Source of the DNA: Paenibacillus harenae
Lineage (GTDB): Bacteria > Bacillota > Bacilli > Paenibacillales > Paenibacillaceae
Assembly (NCBI RefSeq): GCF_030812415.1
Contig: NZ_JAUSST010000005.1
Span: forward strand, 434,001 to 498,000
Length of the DNA stretch: 64,000 nucleotides
Direction: 5' to 3'
The translations under genes were made by a program, and so were the position numbers. This document shows positions 40,668-49,538 of the stretch, one piece after another. The stretch's first letter is position 1. Every line of letters starts with the position of its first letter. The notes beneath the pieces were generated by a model. The model ran no database searches and had not been told where the DNA came from. It worked only from the letters and a program-made list of their open reading frames with translations.

Positions 40668-41816
40668 TTGACCAAACTGAAAGTAATGACAATTTTCGGC
40701 ACGCGTCCGGAGGCGGTCAAGATGGCACCGCTTGTTCTTGAACTGCAGAAGCATGACGATCAGATCGAATCGATCGTATGCGTGACGGCGCAGCATCGCC
40801 AGATGCTGGATCAGGTGCTGGACTTTTTCGAGATCGAACCGAATTACGATTTGAACGTAATGAAAGATCGCCAGACGCTGACGGAAACGACCGTACGCGT
40901 GCTTGAAGGCCTCGATCCGGTGCTGCAGCAAGCAAAGCCGGATATCGTGCTTGTGCACGGCGATACGCAGACGACGTTTCTTGCCAGCTATGCGGCGTTC
41001 TTGAAGCAGATTAAGGTCGGCCATGTCGAGGCGGGACTTCGCACGTGGAACAAGCTTTCTCCGTATCCCGAGGAGATGAACAGGCAGCTTGCCGGCGTCC
41101 TTTCCGACGTGCATTTCGCCCCAACGGAGTGGTCGGCGAACAATTTGCGCAAGGAGAACAAGTCCGAGGAAACTATCTATGTGACCGGCAATACGGCAAC
41201 CGACGTGTTCCAATACACGGTGGACGAATCGTTCATGCATCCCGTGCTTGATTGGGCGAAAGGGAAACGGATGATTCTGATGACGGCACACCGCCGAGAG
41301 TCGCTAGGTGAGCCGCACCGCAATATTTTCCGTGCAGTGAAGCGGATCGTGGACGAGCATGAGGATGTCGTAGTCGTCTACGCGGTCCATCTGAACCCGG
41401 CAGTTAGAGAACCGGCTAATGAGATTCTTGGCAATCACCCTCGCATTCAATTGATCGAGCCGCTCGACGTGTTCCAGTTCCATAACTTCTACCCGCATAC
41501 GTACATGATTATGACCGATTCGGGCGGCATGCAGGAAGAAGCTCCGTCGTTCGGGGTACCGACGCTTGTCCTTCGCGACACGACGGAGCGTCCGGAAGGA
41601 ATTGAAGCAGGCACGCTTGAGCTTGTAGGCACGGATGAAGAGACCGTGTACGGCAGGGCGAAGGCGCTGCTCAACGATTCGGAGCTATATGGAAGAATGA
41701 GCAGAGCTGCAAATCCGTATGGAGACGGCAAAGCGTCGGAGCGCATCGTCGAGGCGATCCTGCATCATTTTGGCAGAAGAAAGGCGCGCCCCGATTCGTT
41801 CACAGAACGTTCATAG
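40668..41816 (+). CDS. wecB: UDP-N-acetylglucosamine 2-epimerase (non-hydrolysing)
   Basis: A 382-residue GT-B-fold epimerase that interconverts UDP-GlcNAc and UDP-ManNAc, the precursor of teichoic-acid linkage units and secondary cell-wall polymers (called mnaA in Bacillus). Signatures are VMTIFGTRPEAVKMAPLV, VCVTAQHRQMLDQVLDFF, VHGDTQTTFLASYAAF, VGHVEAGLRTW, SPYPEEMNRQL, MTAHRRESLGEP and TDSGGMQEEAPSFGVPTLVLRDTTERPEG. TTG 40668 follows AGGAGTGGAAAC. UDP-ManNAc fits a cell wall that anchors SLH proteins such as the one at 18941-21310. Confidence 0.96.
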   Translation: MTKLKVMTIFGTRPEAVKMAPLVLELQKHDDQIESIVCVTAQHRQMLDQVLDFFEIEPNYDLNVMKDRQTLTETTVRVLEGLDPVLQQAKPDIVLVHGDTQTTFLASYAAFLKQIKVGHVEAGLRTWNKLSPYPEEMNRQLAGVLSDVHFAPTEWSANNLRKENKSEETIYVTGNTATDVFQYTVDESFMHPVLDWAKGKRMILMTAHRRESLGEPHRNIFRAVKRIVDEHEDVVVVYAVHLNPAVREPANEILGNHPRIQLIEPLDVFQFHNFYPHTYMIMTDSGGMQEEAPSFGVPTLVLRDTTERPEGIEAGTLELVGTDEETVYGRAKALLNDSELYGRMSRAANPYGDGKASERIVEAILHHFGRRKARPDSFTERS

Positions 41817-41856
41817 TTTACATGCGTTCAGTCAACTGTAAGGTCAATGTACAGCA

Positions 41857-41871
41857 TACAGTAGTACTGTA
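41857..41871. promoter_or_regulatory. Perfect 15-base palindrome upstream of atp operon
   Basis: TACAGTA-G-TACTGTA. It lies about 80 bases before the atp promoter and 40 bases after wecB. It has the form of a regulator site, but no regulator can be named. Confidence 0.45.
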
Positions 41872-41949
41872 CGGTTTTGATCGCTCGGAACACTAGTAGA
41901 ATCAAGGGTTTTGTACATTTTGTTCACTAAATGTTTGCAGTTATATCAA

Positions 41950-41979
41950 TTGACAAAACCAGCGCCGCTTCGATAAAAT
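41950..41979 (+). promoter_or_regulatory. Sigma-A promoter of the atp operon
   Basis: TTGACA (41950-41955), 18-base spacer, TAAAAT (41974-41979), 29 bases before the first start codon. Confidence 0.8.
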
Positions 41980-42007
41980 ATATGAGGATTGACAGGGGTA
42001 CAAGCCA

Positions 42008-42241
42008 ATGAATAGAAATAACAAAAGGGACAATCCGTTGCTGGCCGCCGGTCTAGTAGGCGCTCTCGGAATCAATGTCGCAGTTTGTATTTTCTTGGGG
42101 TACTGGATCGGCTCTCTGGGCGCCGACCGCTTCGGCGGCGAGATGGCTTGGAAGATGTCGGGTCTGCTTGTCGGTCTGGCTGTCGGCATTCTCTCAGCCA
42201 TTCTGATTGTAAAGAGGGTTCTGGAGGATTCCGATGGATAA
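42008..42241 (+). CDS. atpZ: AtpZ/AtpI-family small membrane protein
   Basis: A 77-residue protein with two helices and the loop GYWIGSLGADRFGGEMAWKMSGLLVGLAVGI, the AtpZ pattern (F0F1-ATPase subunit, putative Ca2+/Mg2+ transporter). It is the first gene of the atp operon, right behind the promoter, and overlaps atpI by eight bases. AtpZ and AtpI are thought to help assemble the c-ring; exact roles are not settled. Confidence 0.85.
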   Translation: MNRNNKRDNPLLAAGLVGALGINVAVCIFLGYWIGSLGADRFGGEMAWKMSGLLVGLAVGILSAILIVKRVLEDSDG

Positions 42242-42602
42242 CATTATGAAGACGGCAGTTCGGGTGCTCCTGTATCTGCTGGCAGCTTGTCTGCTGGTAT
42301 GGGCTCTCGCTCCGGAATGGCGTATTGTCACACTCGGCCTTCTTCTAGGATTGGCGGCAAGTTCCATGAATGCGTTTTTATTGAGACGCCGAGTGGAGAT
42401 GGTTACACATGGAGCAGCGGGAACCGGACCTCGCAAGATGGGTCTCGGACTCGGAAGCCGGATCGCGACCGTGCTTTTGGTAGCCATGATCGCCTATCGC
42501 TTCCCGGAGAAGTTCAGCATGCCGGCCGCTTTAATCGGCTGTATGGTTATGCCGTTTATTCTTTTGGCAGCAGCTTATTTCCATAACAAACGACAGTCTT
42601 AG
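42234..42602 (+). CDS. atpI: ATP synthase subunit I
   Basis: A 122-residue protein with four helices. The pattern WRIVTLGLLLGLAASSMNAFLLRRRVEMVTHGA in the middle, and MGLGLGSRIATVLLVAMIAYRFPEKFSMPAALIGCMVMPFILLAAAYF at the end, matches the ATP synthase I family. It is placed between atpZ and atpB. It is not part of the final enzyme but supports c-ring assembly. Confidence 0.88.
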   Translation: MDNIMKTAVRVLLYLLAACLLVWALAPEWRIVTLGLLLGLAASSMNAFLLRRRVEMVTHGAAGTGPRKMGLGLGSRIATVLLVAMIAYRFPEKFSMPAALIGCMVMPFILLAAAYFHNKRQS

Positions 42603-42624
42603 CGGAAAGGGGTGAAAATTTTAC

Positions 42625-43392
42625 ATGCATGAATTTCCCGTAGTGCAGCTTGGGCCACTCAACATTGATATTTCCACCGTAATCGCGTTATTCGTATCCG
42701 TTGTCATAACGATGCTGGTGGCAAGATTGGCTGTTCGCAATCTTTCGGTGACCAACCCGGGCAAGATGCAAAACTTCCTGGAATGGGTCGTTGAATTCGT
42801 TCACGGCGTTATTGCCAGCGCAATGCCGCTTAATCGTGTCAAACCTTTCCTATCGCTAGGATTGACGCTTATTATGTTCATTTTCATCTCCAACTTACTC
42901 GGCTTGCCTTTCGGTATCACTTTCGAGGCACATCACGTCAACGAAGCATTGGGGATTACGCAAGAGTTGTTGGACGAGCACCATGGCGAAGCGCACGTTT
43001 CCTTCTGGAAATCGCCAACTGCGGATCTTTCGGTTACGGCAGGCCTGGCGCTTATCGTATTCGTGATCGTCCACTACCTTGGTCTTAAACAAAATAGAAA
43101 GCACTACCTGAAGCATTACTTCCATCCGTTCCCGATTTTCTTGCCGGTCAACATTATTGAGACTATCTCGAAACCGGTAACGCTGGCACTTCGGTTGTTC
43201 GCTAACATCTATGCGGGCGAGGTTCTAATTTCTACGATTCTGATGCTTAAATGGGTCGGTATTCCGTTCCTGGCTGCTTGGCAGGGCTTCAGTTTATTCG
43301 TAGGCGGCATTCAGGCTTTCCTGTTCACGATTCTGACGATGGTTTATATTTCGCAAGCTGCCATTCATGACGAAGCCGATGAACATCATTAA
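42625..43392 (+). CDS. atpB: ATP synthase F0 subunit a
   Basis: A 255-residue membrane stator subunit that forms the proton half-channels against the c-ring. The essential arginine is in TISKPVTLALRLFANIYAGEVLIS (TM5 region), and LFVGGIQAFLFTILTMVYISQAAIHDEADEHH closes the protein. ATG 42625 follows GAAAGGGGTGAAAATTTTAC. The loop HHVNEALGITQELLDEHHGEAHVSFWKSP is longer and more His-rich than in E. coli but usual for Bacilli. Confidence 0.96.
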   Translation: MHEFPVVQLGPLNIDISTVIALFVSVVITMLVARLAVRNLSVTNPGKMQNFLEWVVEFVHGVIASAMPLNRVKPFLSLGLTLIMFIFISNLLGLPFGITFEAHHVNEALGITQELLDEHHGEAHVSFWKSPTADLSVTAGLALIVFVIVHYLGLKQNRKHYLKHYFHPFPIFLPVNIIETISKPVTLALRLFANIYAGEVLISTILMLKWVGIPFLAAWQGFSLFVGGIQAFLFTILTMVYISQAAIHDEADEHH

Positions 43393-43476
43393 TATCGCTT
43401 TATGCCCGGGCAAGCTCATGGGCCTCCGGGTTGGTTATACAACTAAAAACAACATATCTTGAGGAGGAAATTTAAA

Positions 43477-43692
43477 ATGGAAATCTTGGCAGCAGCATTG
43501 GCAGTAGGTTTGGGCGCAGTTGGCGCAGGCGTAGGTAACGGTATGATCGTCAGCAAAACAGTTGAAGGTATCGCTCGTCAGCCTGAACTTCAAAGCAAGC
43601 TTCAAACAACAATGTTTATCGGTGTAGGTATCGTCGAAGTTGTGCCTATCATCGGCGTAGTTATCGGATTCTTGGCGTTCTTCAGCGCTTAA
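43477..43692 (+). CDS. atpE: ATP synthase F0 subunit c
   Basis: A 71-residue hairpin of two helices that makes the rotor ring. The polar loop is GIARQPELQSKLQ and the proton-binding carboxylate is Glu54 in GVGIVEVVPIIGVVIGF. The residues around Glu54 are of the H+-type; a sodium-type Gln/Ser set is not seen. I chose ATG 43477 because GAGGAGGAAATTTAAA precedes it directly; upstream in-frame codons overlap the site. Confidence 0.97.
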   Translation: MEILAAALAVGLGAVGAGVGNGMIVSKTVEGIARQPELQSKLQTTMFIGVGIVEVVPIIGVVIGFLAFFSA

Positions 43693-43826
43693 TTGAAAAC
43701 AGTCATGATTGGCGGGGAAGGCCTAGCCCTCTTCGCCTTCGTTATGAAAATACGCTTTAATCAAACAGCGGATGGCGACAGCCGTTCACGCTTGGACACT
43801 ACTGTGGTAAGAAAGGAGTGGCTTCA

Positions 43827-44309
43827 ATGAGTTTGAGTTGGGAATCGACAGTGATAGCGATTATTTCGTTCCTGATTTTGTACTGGTTCTTGAACAAGTA
43901 TGCGTTCGGTCCATTGTTCGGTGTAATGGAGAAGCGCAGACAATTGGTGCTCGAACAGATGAATACAGCGGATTCCAGCCGTAAAGCTGCCGAACAACAA
44001 ATGGAAGAGCAGAAGGCAGCGCTGCAGCAAGCGCGCAAGGAAGCCTACGAAATTATCGAGCAAGCGAGAACGACAAGCTCGAAGCAAGCGGACGAAATCG
44101 TGCAAACGGCTAAATCCGAAGCTTCCCGCCTGAAAGACGACGCTCTCAAAGATATCGAAAGCGAGAAAAACAAAGCGATTGCAGCTCTTCGTTCCGAAGT
44201 CGGCGGCATCTCCGTTAAGATCGCATCGAAAATTATCGAGAAGCAAGTGGACGAGAAGGCACAGGAGCAGTTGGTTGATCAATACCTGAAAGAAGTTGGA
44301 AACAAATGA
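43827..44309 (+). CDS. atpF: ATP synthase F0 subunit b
   Basis: A 160-residue peripheral-stalk protein: one N-terminal helix (TVIAIISFLILYWFLNKYAFGPLFGVMEKRR) followed by a long charged coiled coil (from about residue 35) rich in Ala, Lys, Glu and Gln. I chose ATG 43827 because AAAGGAGTGG precedes it. It overlaps atpH by four bases (ATGA). Confidence 0.95.
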   Translation: MSLSWESTVIAIISFLILYWFLNKYAFGPLFGVMEKRRQLVLEQMNTADSSRKAAEQQMEEQKAALQQARKEAYEIIEQARTTSSKQADEIVQTAKSEASRLKDDALKDIESEKNKAIAALRSEVGGISVKIASKIIEKQVDEKAQEQLVDQYLKEVGNK

Positions 44310-44845
44310 GCCGCGATACGGTCGTAGCGAAGCGCTACGCTAAAGCGTTGTTCGAGGTTGCCGCTTCGCAGCAAATCGTTGCCGAAGTGGAAGCGGAACT
44401 GAAGCTGATTGTTGAAACGCTTGAACAAAACGTGGACGTTCAAAAATTTCTTTCCTTGCCTAGCATTGATCCGGACAAAAAAGTAGCGGTAGTAAAAGCG
44501 GCCTTCGGCGACAGCATCTCCGCGCTCGTACTCAATACAATCGAAATTCTTATTTCGCGCAGACGGCAGGACAATCTTGCCGAAGTATACGCAGCGTATA
44601 CGAAGATTGCGGGTGATTCGCTTGGTCAAGCGCATGCGACGGTTTATTCCGCGCAATCGCTTAGCGGCGAGGAGCTTGCTAACGTAGCGGCTCAGTTCGG
44701 ACAATTGACCGGCAAAAAAATCATTGCGCAGCAAATAGTAGATCCTTCCCTGCTCGGCGGCGTGCAAGTGCGCATCGGCGACCGTCTCTATGACGGAAGC
44801 TTGTCCGGCAAGCTGGATCGTTTACAAAAATCGTTTAAAATCTAA
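44306..44845 (+). CDS. atpH: ATP synthase F1 subunit delta
   Basis: A 179-residue stalk subunit that joins subunit b to the top of F1. The family pattern is AKRYAKALFEVAASQQIVAEVEAELK at the start, NTIEILISRRRQDNLAEVYAAYTKIAGDSLGQAHATVYSA in the middle and VDPSLLGGVQVRIGDRLYDGSLSGKLDRLQK at the end. It is translationally coupled to atpF. Confidence 0.96.
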   Translation: MSRDTVVAKRYAKALFEVAASQQIVAEVEAELKLIVETLEQNVDVQKFLSLPSIDPDKKVAVVKAAFGDSISALVLNTIEILISRRRQDNLAEVYAAYTKIAGDSLGQAHATVYSAQSLSGEELANVAAQFGQLTGKKIIAQQIVDPSLLGGVQVRIGDRLYDGSLSGKLDRLQKSFKI

Positions 44846-44870
44846 TGCATGGTAGATAGGGGTGAACGAA

Positions 44871-46385
44871 TTGAGTATTAGACCTGATGAAATCAGCACG
44901 CTGATTAAACAACAGATCGAAAACTATAAATCCGAAATTCAAGTTGTTGACGTCGGCACCGTAATCAATGTCGGTGACGGTATCGCCCGCGTACACGGCT
45001 TGGAAAACGCGATGCAGGGGGAACTGCTCGAATTCGCTAACGGTGTTGTCGGTATGGCCTTGAACTTGGAAGAAAGCAATGTCGGTGTCGTAATCCTCGG
45101 ACCATACACGGAGATCCGCGAAGGCGACCAAGTAAAACGTACTGGCCGAATTATGGAAGTGCCAGTCGGCGAAGAGCTTCTTGGCCGCGTAGTTAACCCG
45201 CTTGGTCAGCCGCTTGACGGCAAAGGACCAATCAACACGACTCAATTCCGTGCCATTGAATCGCCGGCACCGGGCGTTATCGACCGTAAATCGGTTCATG
45301 AGCCTATGCAAACAGGCATCAAGGCGATCGATGCGATGGTACCGGTTGGCCGCGGCCAACGGGAGCTTATCATCGGCGACCGTCAAACGGGTAAAACTGC
45401 GATCGCGATCGATGCGATCATCAACCAAAAAGGCAACGGCGTGAAGTGTATCTACGTTGCGGTTGGTCAAAAACAATCCACTGTTGCTAACGTTGTAGAA
45501 ACGCTTCGCCGTCATGGCGCGCTTGACTACACGATCATTGTAACAGCCGGCGCTTCCGAACCAGCTCCATTGCTCTTCCTGGCTCCTTATGCAGGCTGCT
45601 CGATGGGTGAATACTTCATGTACAAAGGCGAGCACGTTCTCGTAATCTACGATGACTTATCGAAACAAGCGGCAGCATACCGCGAGCTTTCGCTCTTGCT
45701 CCGTCGTCCACCGGGTCGGGAAGCTTACCCAGGCGACGTATTCTACTTGCACTCCCGTTTGCTGGAGCGCGCTGCGAAACTTAGCGATGCAAGAGGCGGC
45801 GGTTCATTGACTGCATTGCCATTCATCGAGACGCAAGCATCCGACGTATCGGCTTACATTCCTACGAACGTAATCTCGATCACTGACGGTCAAATCTTCC
45901 TTGAAGCAGATCTGTTCTACTCGGGCCAACGTCCGGCGGTTAACGTCGGTATCTCCGTATCCCGTGTCGGCGGTTCCGCTCAAATCAAAGCGATGAAGAA
46001 GGTAGCCGGTACGCTCCGTCTTGACCTTGCGGCCTACCGCGAGCTTCAAGCGTTCTCGCAATTCGGCTCCGACCTCGACAAATCGACGCTTGCACGCCTT
46101 AACCGCGGTGCGCGTACGATGGAAATCCTTAAGCAAGGCGTTAACGAGCCGATGCCGGTTGAGAAGCAAGTCATCTCGATCTACTCCGCTGTTAAAGGCC
46201 ACTTGGACGATATTCCAGTCGGCGACATTCTTCGCTTCGAGAAAGAGTTCCACGCATACCTGGATTCGAACAGCCCTGAGATTGGCGCATCGATCCGCGA
46301 TACGAAGGACATCGTTGCCGACAACGAGAAAGCTCTCGTTGACGCCATCAACAAGTTCAAGAAAAGCTTTGCCGTAACGGCTTAG
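44871..46385 (+). CDS. atpA: ATP synthase F1 subunit alpha
   Basis: A 504-residue non-catalytic nucleotide-binding subunit. Walker A is GDRQTGKTAIAIDAI (about 169-183), with LLRRPPGREAYPGDVFYLHSRLLERAAKLS and the arginine finger region VGISVSRVGGSAQIKAMKKVAGTLRLDLA. I chose TTG 44871 (MSIRPDEISTLIKQQIENY) because AGGGGTG (44858-44864) precedes it; GTG 44862 overlaps the site. Confidence 0.98.
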   Translation: MSIRPDEISTLIKQQIENYKSEIQVVDVGTVINVGDGIARVHGLENAMQGELLEFANGVVGMALNLEESNVGVVILGPYTEIREGDQVKRTGRIMEVPVGEELLGRVVNPLGQPLDGKGPINTTQFRAIESPAPGVIDRKSVHEPMQTGIKAIDAMVPVGRGQRELIIGDRQTGKTAIAIDAIINQKGNGVKCIYVAVGQKQSTVANVVETLRRHGALDYTIIVTAGASEPAPLLFLAPYAGCSMGEYFMYKGEHVLVIYDDLSKQAAAYRELSLLLRRPPGREAYPGDVFYLHSRLLERAAKLSDARGGGSLTALPFIETQASDVSAYIPTNVISITDGQIFLEADLFYSGQRPAVNVGISVSRVGGSAQIKAMKKVAGTLRLDLAAYRELQAFSQFGSDLDKSTLARLNRGARTMEILKQGVNEPMPVEKQVISIYSAVKGHLDDIPVGDILRFEKEFHAYLDSNSPEIGASIRDTKDIVADNEKALVDAINKFKKSFAVTA

Positions 46386-46507
46386 AACATAAATCGTCTA
46401 CGCCCGTCCTATTTCAGTCCGGGCGTAGCTTCCTTACTCCTCCAACACCAGGCTTTGTTCACGCTACGTGAGTTGCGTGCACAAGGCAACAAAGGCGGGT
46501 GAATCAA

Positions 46508-47368
46508 ATGGCAAAAGGTATGCGCGATATTAAACGCGAGATTAAGAGCAAACAAAATACGAAGCAGATCACGAAAGCGATGGAGATGGTCGCGGCTTCC
46601 AAGCTGAGAAAAGCACAAGAAGCGGCGACAGCGTCCCGTCCTTACGCGGATAAGCTGAAGGAAGTTGTAGCAAGCATCGCAGCCGGCACGAAGGATGTAA
46701 AGCATCCGATGCTCGAGACGCGTCCTATCAAGAAAACGGGTTACCTCGTTATTACTTCGGACCGCGGTCTTGCAGGCGGCTACAACTCCAATATCCTTCG
46801 TAAAGTAACGCAAACGATTCGCGAAAATCATAAATCCACTGACGAATATGTATTGTTCGTTATCGGACGCAAAGGCCGAGACTTCTTCCGCCGCCGCAAT
46901 ATGCCGATCGTCGAAGAAGTGATCGGTTTGCCCGATGCGCCTACTTTCGCAGACATTAAGTCGATCGCGTATTCTGCAGTGAAGAACTTCGCTGATGGTA
47001 CGTACGACGAGCTTCACCTGTATTACAACGAATTCGTCAATGCGATTACGCAAGTGCCGACAGCAGTTCGCTTGCTGCCGCTGGAAGATGTGAGCGGCAA
47101 AGGTTCTGTTGCATCGTACGAATACGAGCCATCGGCTGAAGGCGTGCTCGAAGTGCTGCTGCCTAAATATGCGGAAACGCTTATTTACAGCGCGGTATTG
47201 GACGGCAAAGCCAGTGAGTTCGGCGCTCGTATGACGGCAATGGGCAGCGCAACGAAGAACGCGAACAAAATGATTAACCAATTGACTCTTACGTACAACC
47301 GTGCGCGTCAAGCGGCGATCACGCAAGAAATTTCCGAGATCGTTGCAGGAGCGAACGCTCAATCGTAA
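46508..47368 (+). CDS. atpG: ATP synthase F1 subunit gamma
   Basis: A 286-residue central-shaft subunit: N-terminal helix MRDIKREIKSKQNTKQITKAMEMVAASKLRKAQ, TSDRGLAGGYNSNILR in the Rossmann part and the C-terminal helix SEFGARMTAMGSATKNANKMINQLTLTYNRARQAAITQEISEIVAGA. ATG 46508 follows AAAGGCGGGTGA; GTG 46499 is inside that site. The 122-base gap after atpA is larger than others in the operon but has no terminator with a T-run. Confidence 0.97.
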   Translation: MAKGMRDIKREIKSKQNTKQITKAMEMVAASKLRKAQEAATASRPYADKLKEVVASIAAGTKDVKHPMLETRPIKKTGYLVITSDRGLAGGYNSNILRKVTQTIRENHKSTDEYVLFVIGRKGRDFFRRRNMPIVEEVIGLPDAPTFADIKSIAYSAVKNFADGTYDELHLYYNEFVNAITQVPTAVRLLPLEDVSGKGSVASYEYEPSAEGVLEVLLPKYAETLIYSAVLDGKASEFGARMTAMGSATKNANKMINQLTLTYNRARQAAITQEISEIVAGANAQS

Positions 47369-47451
47369 CTATATATTGCACTGTCACTGCAGGGCGCTTG
47401 CGATAAGCGATACTTGGGTGCAGTAACAAGAAGGAACCAGGAGGGAAAACC

Positions 47452-48858
47452 ATGAAAAAAGGACACGTTGTATCCGTCATGGGTCCGGTCGTAGACTTAG
47501 AGTTCGAACGCGGCAATCTGCCGGAAATTTTGAACGCTGTCAAAATCGAGCAAAAAGGCGAAGCAGGCGGCATCGATATTAATCTGACGCTTGAAGTAGC
47601 TGTTCACCTCGGTGACAATAAGGTACGTGCCGTAGCTATGAGTACGACTGACGGTCTAGTACGCGGTATGGTTGCTGTCGATACTGGCGCAGCTATCACA
47701 ATCCCGGTTGGAGCGGCAACGCTTGGCCGTGTATTCAACGTACTTGGCCAACCAATTGACGAAGCTGGGGACGTAACATCGGCAATCAACCTGCCAATTC
47801 ACCGTCCGGCTCCTGCTTTCGATGAATTGTCCACGCAAGCGGAAATTCTTGAAACAGGCATTAAAGTAATCGACCTTCTCGCACCATACGCAAAAGGCGG
47901 TAAAATCGGCCTCTTCGGCGGCGCGGGCGTAGGTAAAACGGTTACGATCCAAGAATTGATCAACAACATCGCGCAAGAGCATGGCGGTATCTCCGTATTC
48001 GCAGGTGTAGGCGAACGTACTCGTGAGGGTAACGACTTGTACCATGAGATGAAGGATTCCGGCGTTCTTAGCAAAACAGCGATGGTATTCGGTCAAATGA
48101 ACGAGCCTCCAGGCGCACGTCAACGTGTTGCTTTGACGGGTCTGACAATGGCCGAGTACTTCCGTGATGAGGAAGGCAAAGACGTTCTTCTGTTCGTCGA
48201 CAACATCTTCCGTTTCACGCAAGCAGGCTCCGAGGTTTCGGCCCTTCTAGGCCGTATGCCATCCGCCGTAGGTTACCAGCCAACGCTGGCAACTGAAATG
48301 GGTCAATTGCAAGAGCGTATCACGTCGACGAAAAAAGGCTCGGTTACATCGATCCAAGCGATCTACGTACCTGCCGATGACTACACGGATCCGGCTCCTG
48401 CAACGACGTTTGCCCACTTGGACGCAACGACGAACTTGGAGCGTAAAATCTCCGAAATGGGTATCTTCCCGGCGGTTGATCCGCTCGCGTCGTCTTCCCG
48501 TATCCTTAGCCCGGGCGTTCTGGGCGAAGAGCATTACAACGTAGCTCAAGGCGTTAAGAAAATTCTTCAGCGCTACAAAGAGCTTCAAGATATTATCGCA
48601 ATCCTCGGTATGGACGAGCTGAGCGAAGAAGACAAATTGACCGTTGCTCGCGCACGGAGAATTCAACTCTTCCTGTCCCAACCGTTCCACGTTGCCGAAC
48701 CGTTCACAGGCACACCGGGTAAATACGTTCCTGTTAAAGAATCCGTTCGCAGCTTCAAAGAAATTCTCGAAGGCAAGCATGATGACCTTCCGGAAGAAGC
48801 TTTCCGTTATGTAGGTGTAATCGAAGAGGCCGTCGAGAAAGCCAAAACGCTGCAATAG
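47452..48858 (+). CDS. atpD: ATP synthase F1 subunit beta
   Basis: A 468-residue catalytic subunit. The P-loop is GGAGVGKTV (about 158-166), with the catalytic Glu in GVGERTREGNDLYHEM, Walker B in VLLFVDNIFRFTQAGSEVSALLGRMPSAVGYQPTLATEMG, and the DELSEED-type segment as MDELSEEDKLTV. ATG 47452 follows CAGGAGGGAAAACC. Confidence 0.98.
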   Translation: MKKGHVVSVMGPVVDLEFERGNLPEILNAVKIEQKGEAGGIDINLTLEVAVHLGDNKVRAVAMSTTDGLVRGMVAVDTGAAITIPVGAATLGRVFNVLGQPIDEAGDVTSAINLPIHRPAPAFDELSTQAEILETGIKVIDLLAPYAKGGKIGLFGGAGVGKTVTIQELINNIAQEHGGISVFAGVGERTREGNDLYHEMKDSGVLSKTAMVFGQMNEPPGARQRVALTGLTMAEYFRDEEGKDVLLFVDNIFRFTQAGSEVSALLGRMPSAVGYQPTLATEMGQLQERITSTKKGSVTSIQAIYVPADDYTDPAPATTFAHLDATTNLERKISEMGIFPAVDPLASSSRILSPGVLGEEHYNVAQGVKKILQRYKELQDIIAILGMDELSEEDKLTVARARRIQLFLSQPFHVAEPFTGTPGKYVPVKESVRSFKEILEGKHDDLPEEAFRYVGVIEEAVEKAKTLQ

Positions 48859-48882
48859 TAGCGAAAGGCGGGAGGAATCCAC

Positions 48883-49287
48883 ATGAGTACCTTTCTGGTA
48901 GAAATAGTGACTCCGGAGCGTAAAGTATACGCGGAGACTGCGAACATGGTAAGCGTAACGGGCGTAGAAGGCGAGCTCGGCATTTTGCCGAACCACATTC
49001 CCCTTGTAACGCCGCTTCGCATCGCTCCCGTAACGATCAAGCGCGAAGGCAATAAAGTCGATATCGTAGCGGTTAACGGCGGGTTTATCGAAGTACGCAA
49101 GGATAAGATCGTTATTCTTGCCGAAAGCGCCGAGCTGGCTACGGATATCAATATCGAACGTGCGGAAGCTGCCAAGCAGCGCGCGCAACAACGTCTGGCT
49201 GCCAATAAGCGTGACGAGGTCGACTACCGCCGCGCAGAGCTCGCTCTGCAACGCGCGATGAACCGTCTGACCATTATGCAGAAGTAA
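48883..49287 (+). CDS. atpC: ATP synthase F1 subunit epsilon
   Basis: A 134-residue rotor subunit: an N-terminal beta-sandwich (VEIVTPERKVYAETANMVSVTGVEGELGILPNHIPLVTPL) and a C-terminal helical hairpin (RAEAAKQRAQQRLAANKRDEVDYRRAELALQRAMNRLTIM) that can inhibit ATP hydrolysis and, in Bacilli, bind ATP. It is last in the operon before a strong terminator. Confidence 0.97.
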   Translation: MSTFLVEIVTPERKVYAETANMVSVTGVEGELGILPNHIPLVTPLRIAPVTIKREGNKVDIVAVNGGFIEVRKDKIVILAESAELATDINIERAEAAKQRAQQRLAANKRDEVDYRRAELALQRAMNRLTIMQK

Positions 49288-49296
49288 GCAAATAGA

Positions 49297-49341
49297 GAAA
49301 GCACTGCGATAGCCCTCTGGGCTTTAGCAGTGCTTTTTTTT
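49297..49341 (+). terminator. Intrinsic terminator of the atp operon
   Basis: AAAGCACTGC (49298-49307) pairs with GCAGTGCTTT (49327-49336), with a small AGCCC/GGGCT hairpin inside, then a T-run. Confidence 0.93.
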
Positions 49342-49463
49342 ATGGTTGCTTTTAAGTTATAACAGGAATAACTCCAATTATTTTCTGTGGAGCATGTGTT
49401 CGAATCCGGCATAAAGGGCCCCCCCCTGTTAATTCTGGACGGGTTTGTGCTAGAAAAAAATTA

Positions 49464-49492
49464 TTGACTTTGATAATGAGAATCTTTATCAT
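49464..49492 (+). promoter_or_regulatory. Promoter with overlapping Fur box
   Basis: TTGACT (49464-49469), 17-base spacer, TATCAT (49487-49492). GATAATGAGAATCTTTATC (49472-49490) lies between and over the -10 and matches the 19-base Fur consensus with inverted GATAAT ends. Iron-loaded Fur would block RNA polymerase here. Confidence 0.92.
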
Positions 49493-49538
49493 AGTGAAAG
49501 TGGTAAGAGAGATTATCAATATGGGGGAATGATGGGGA

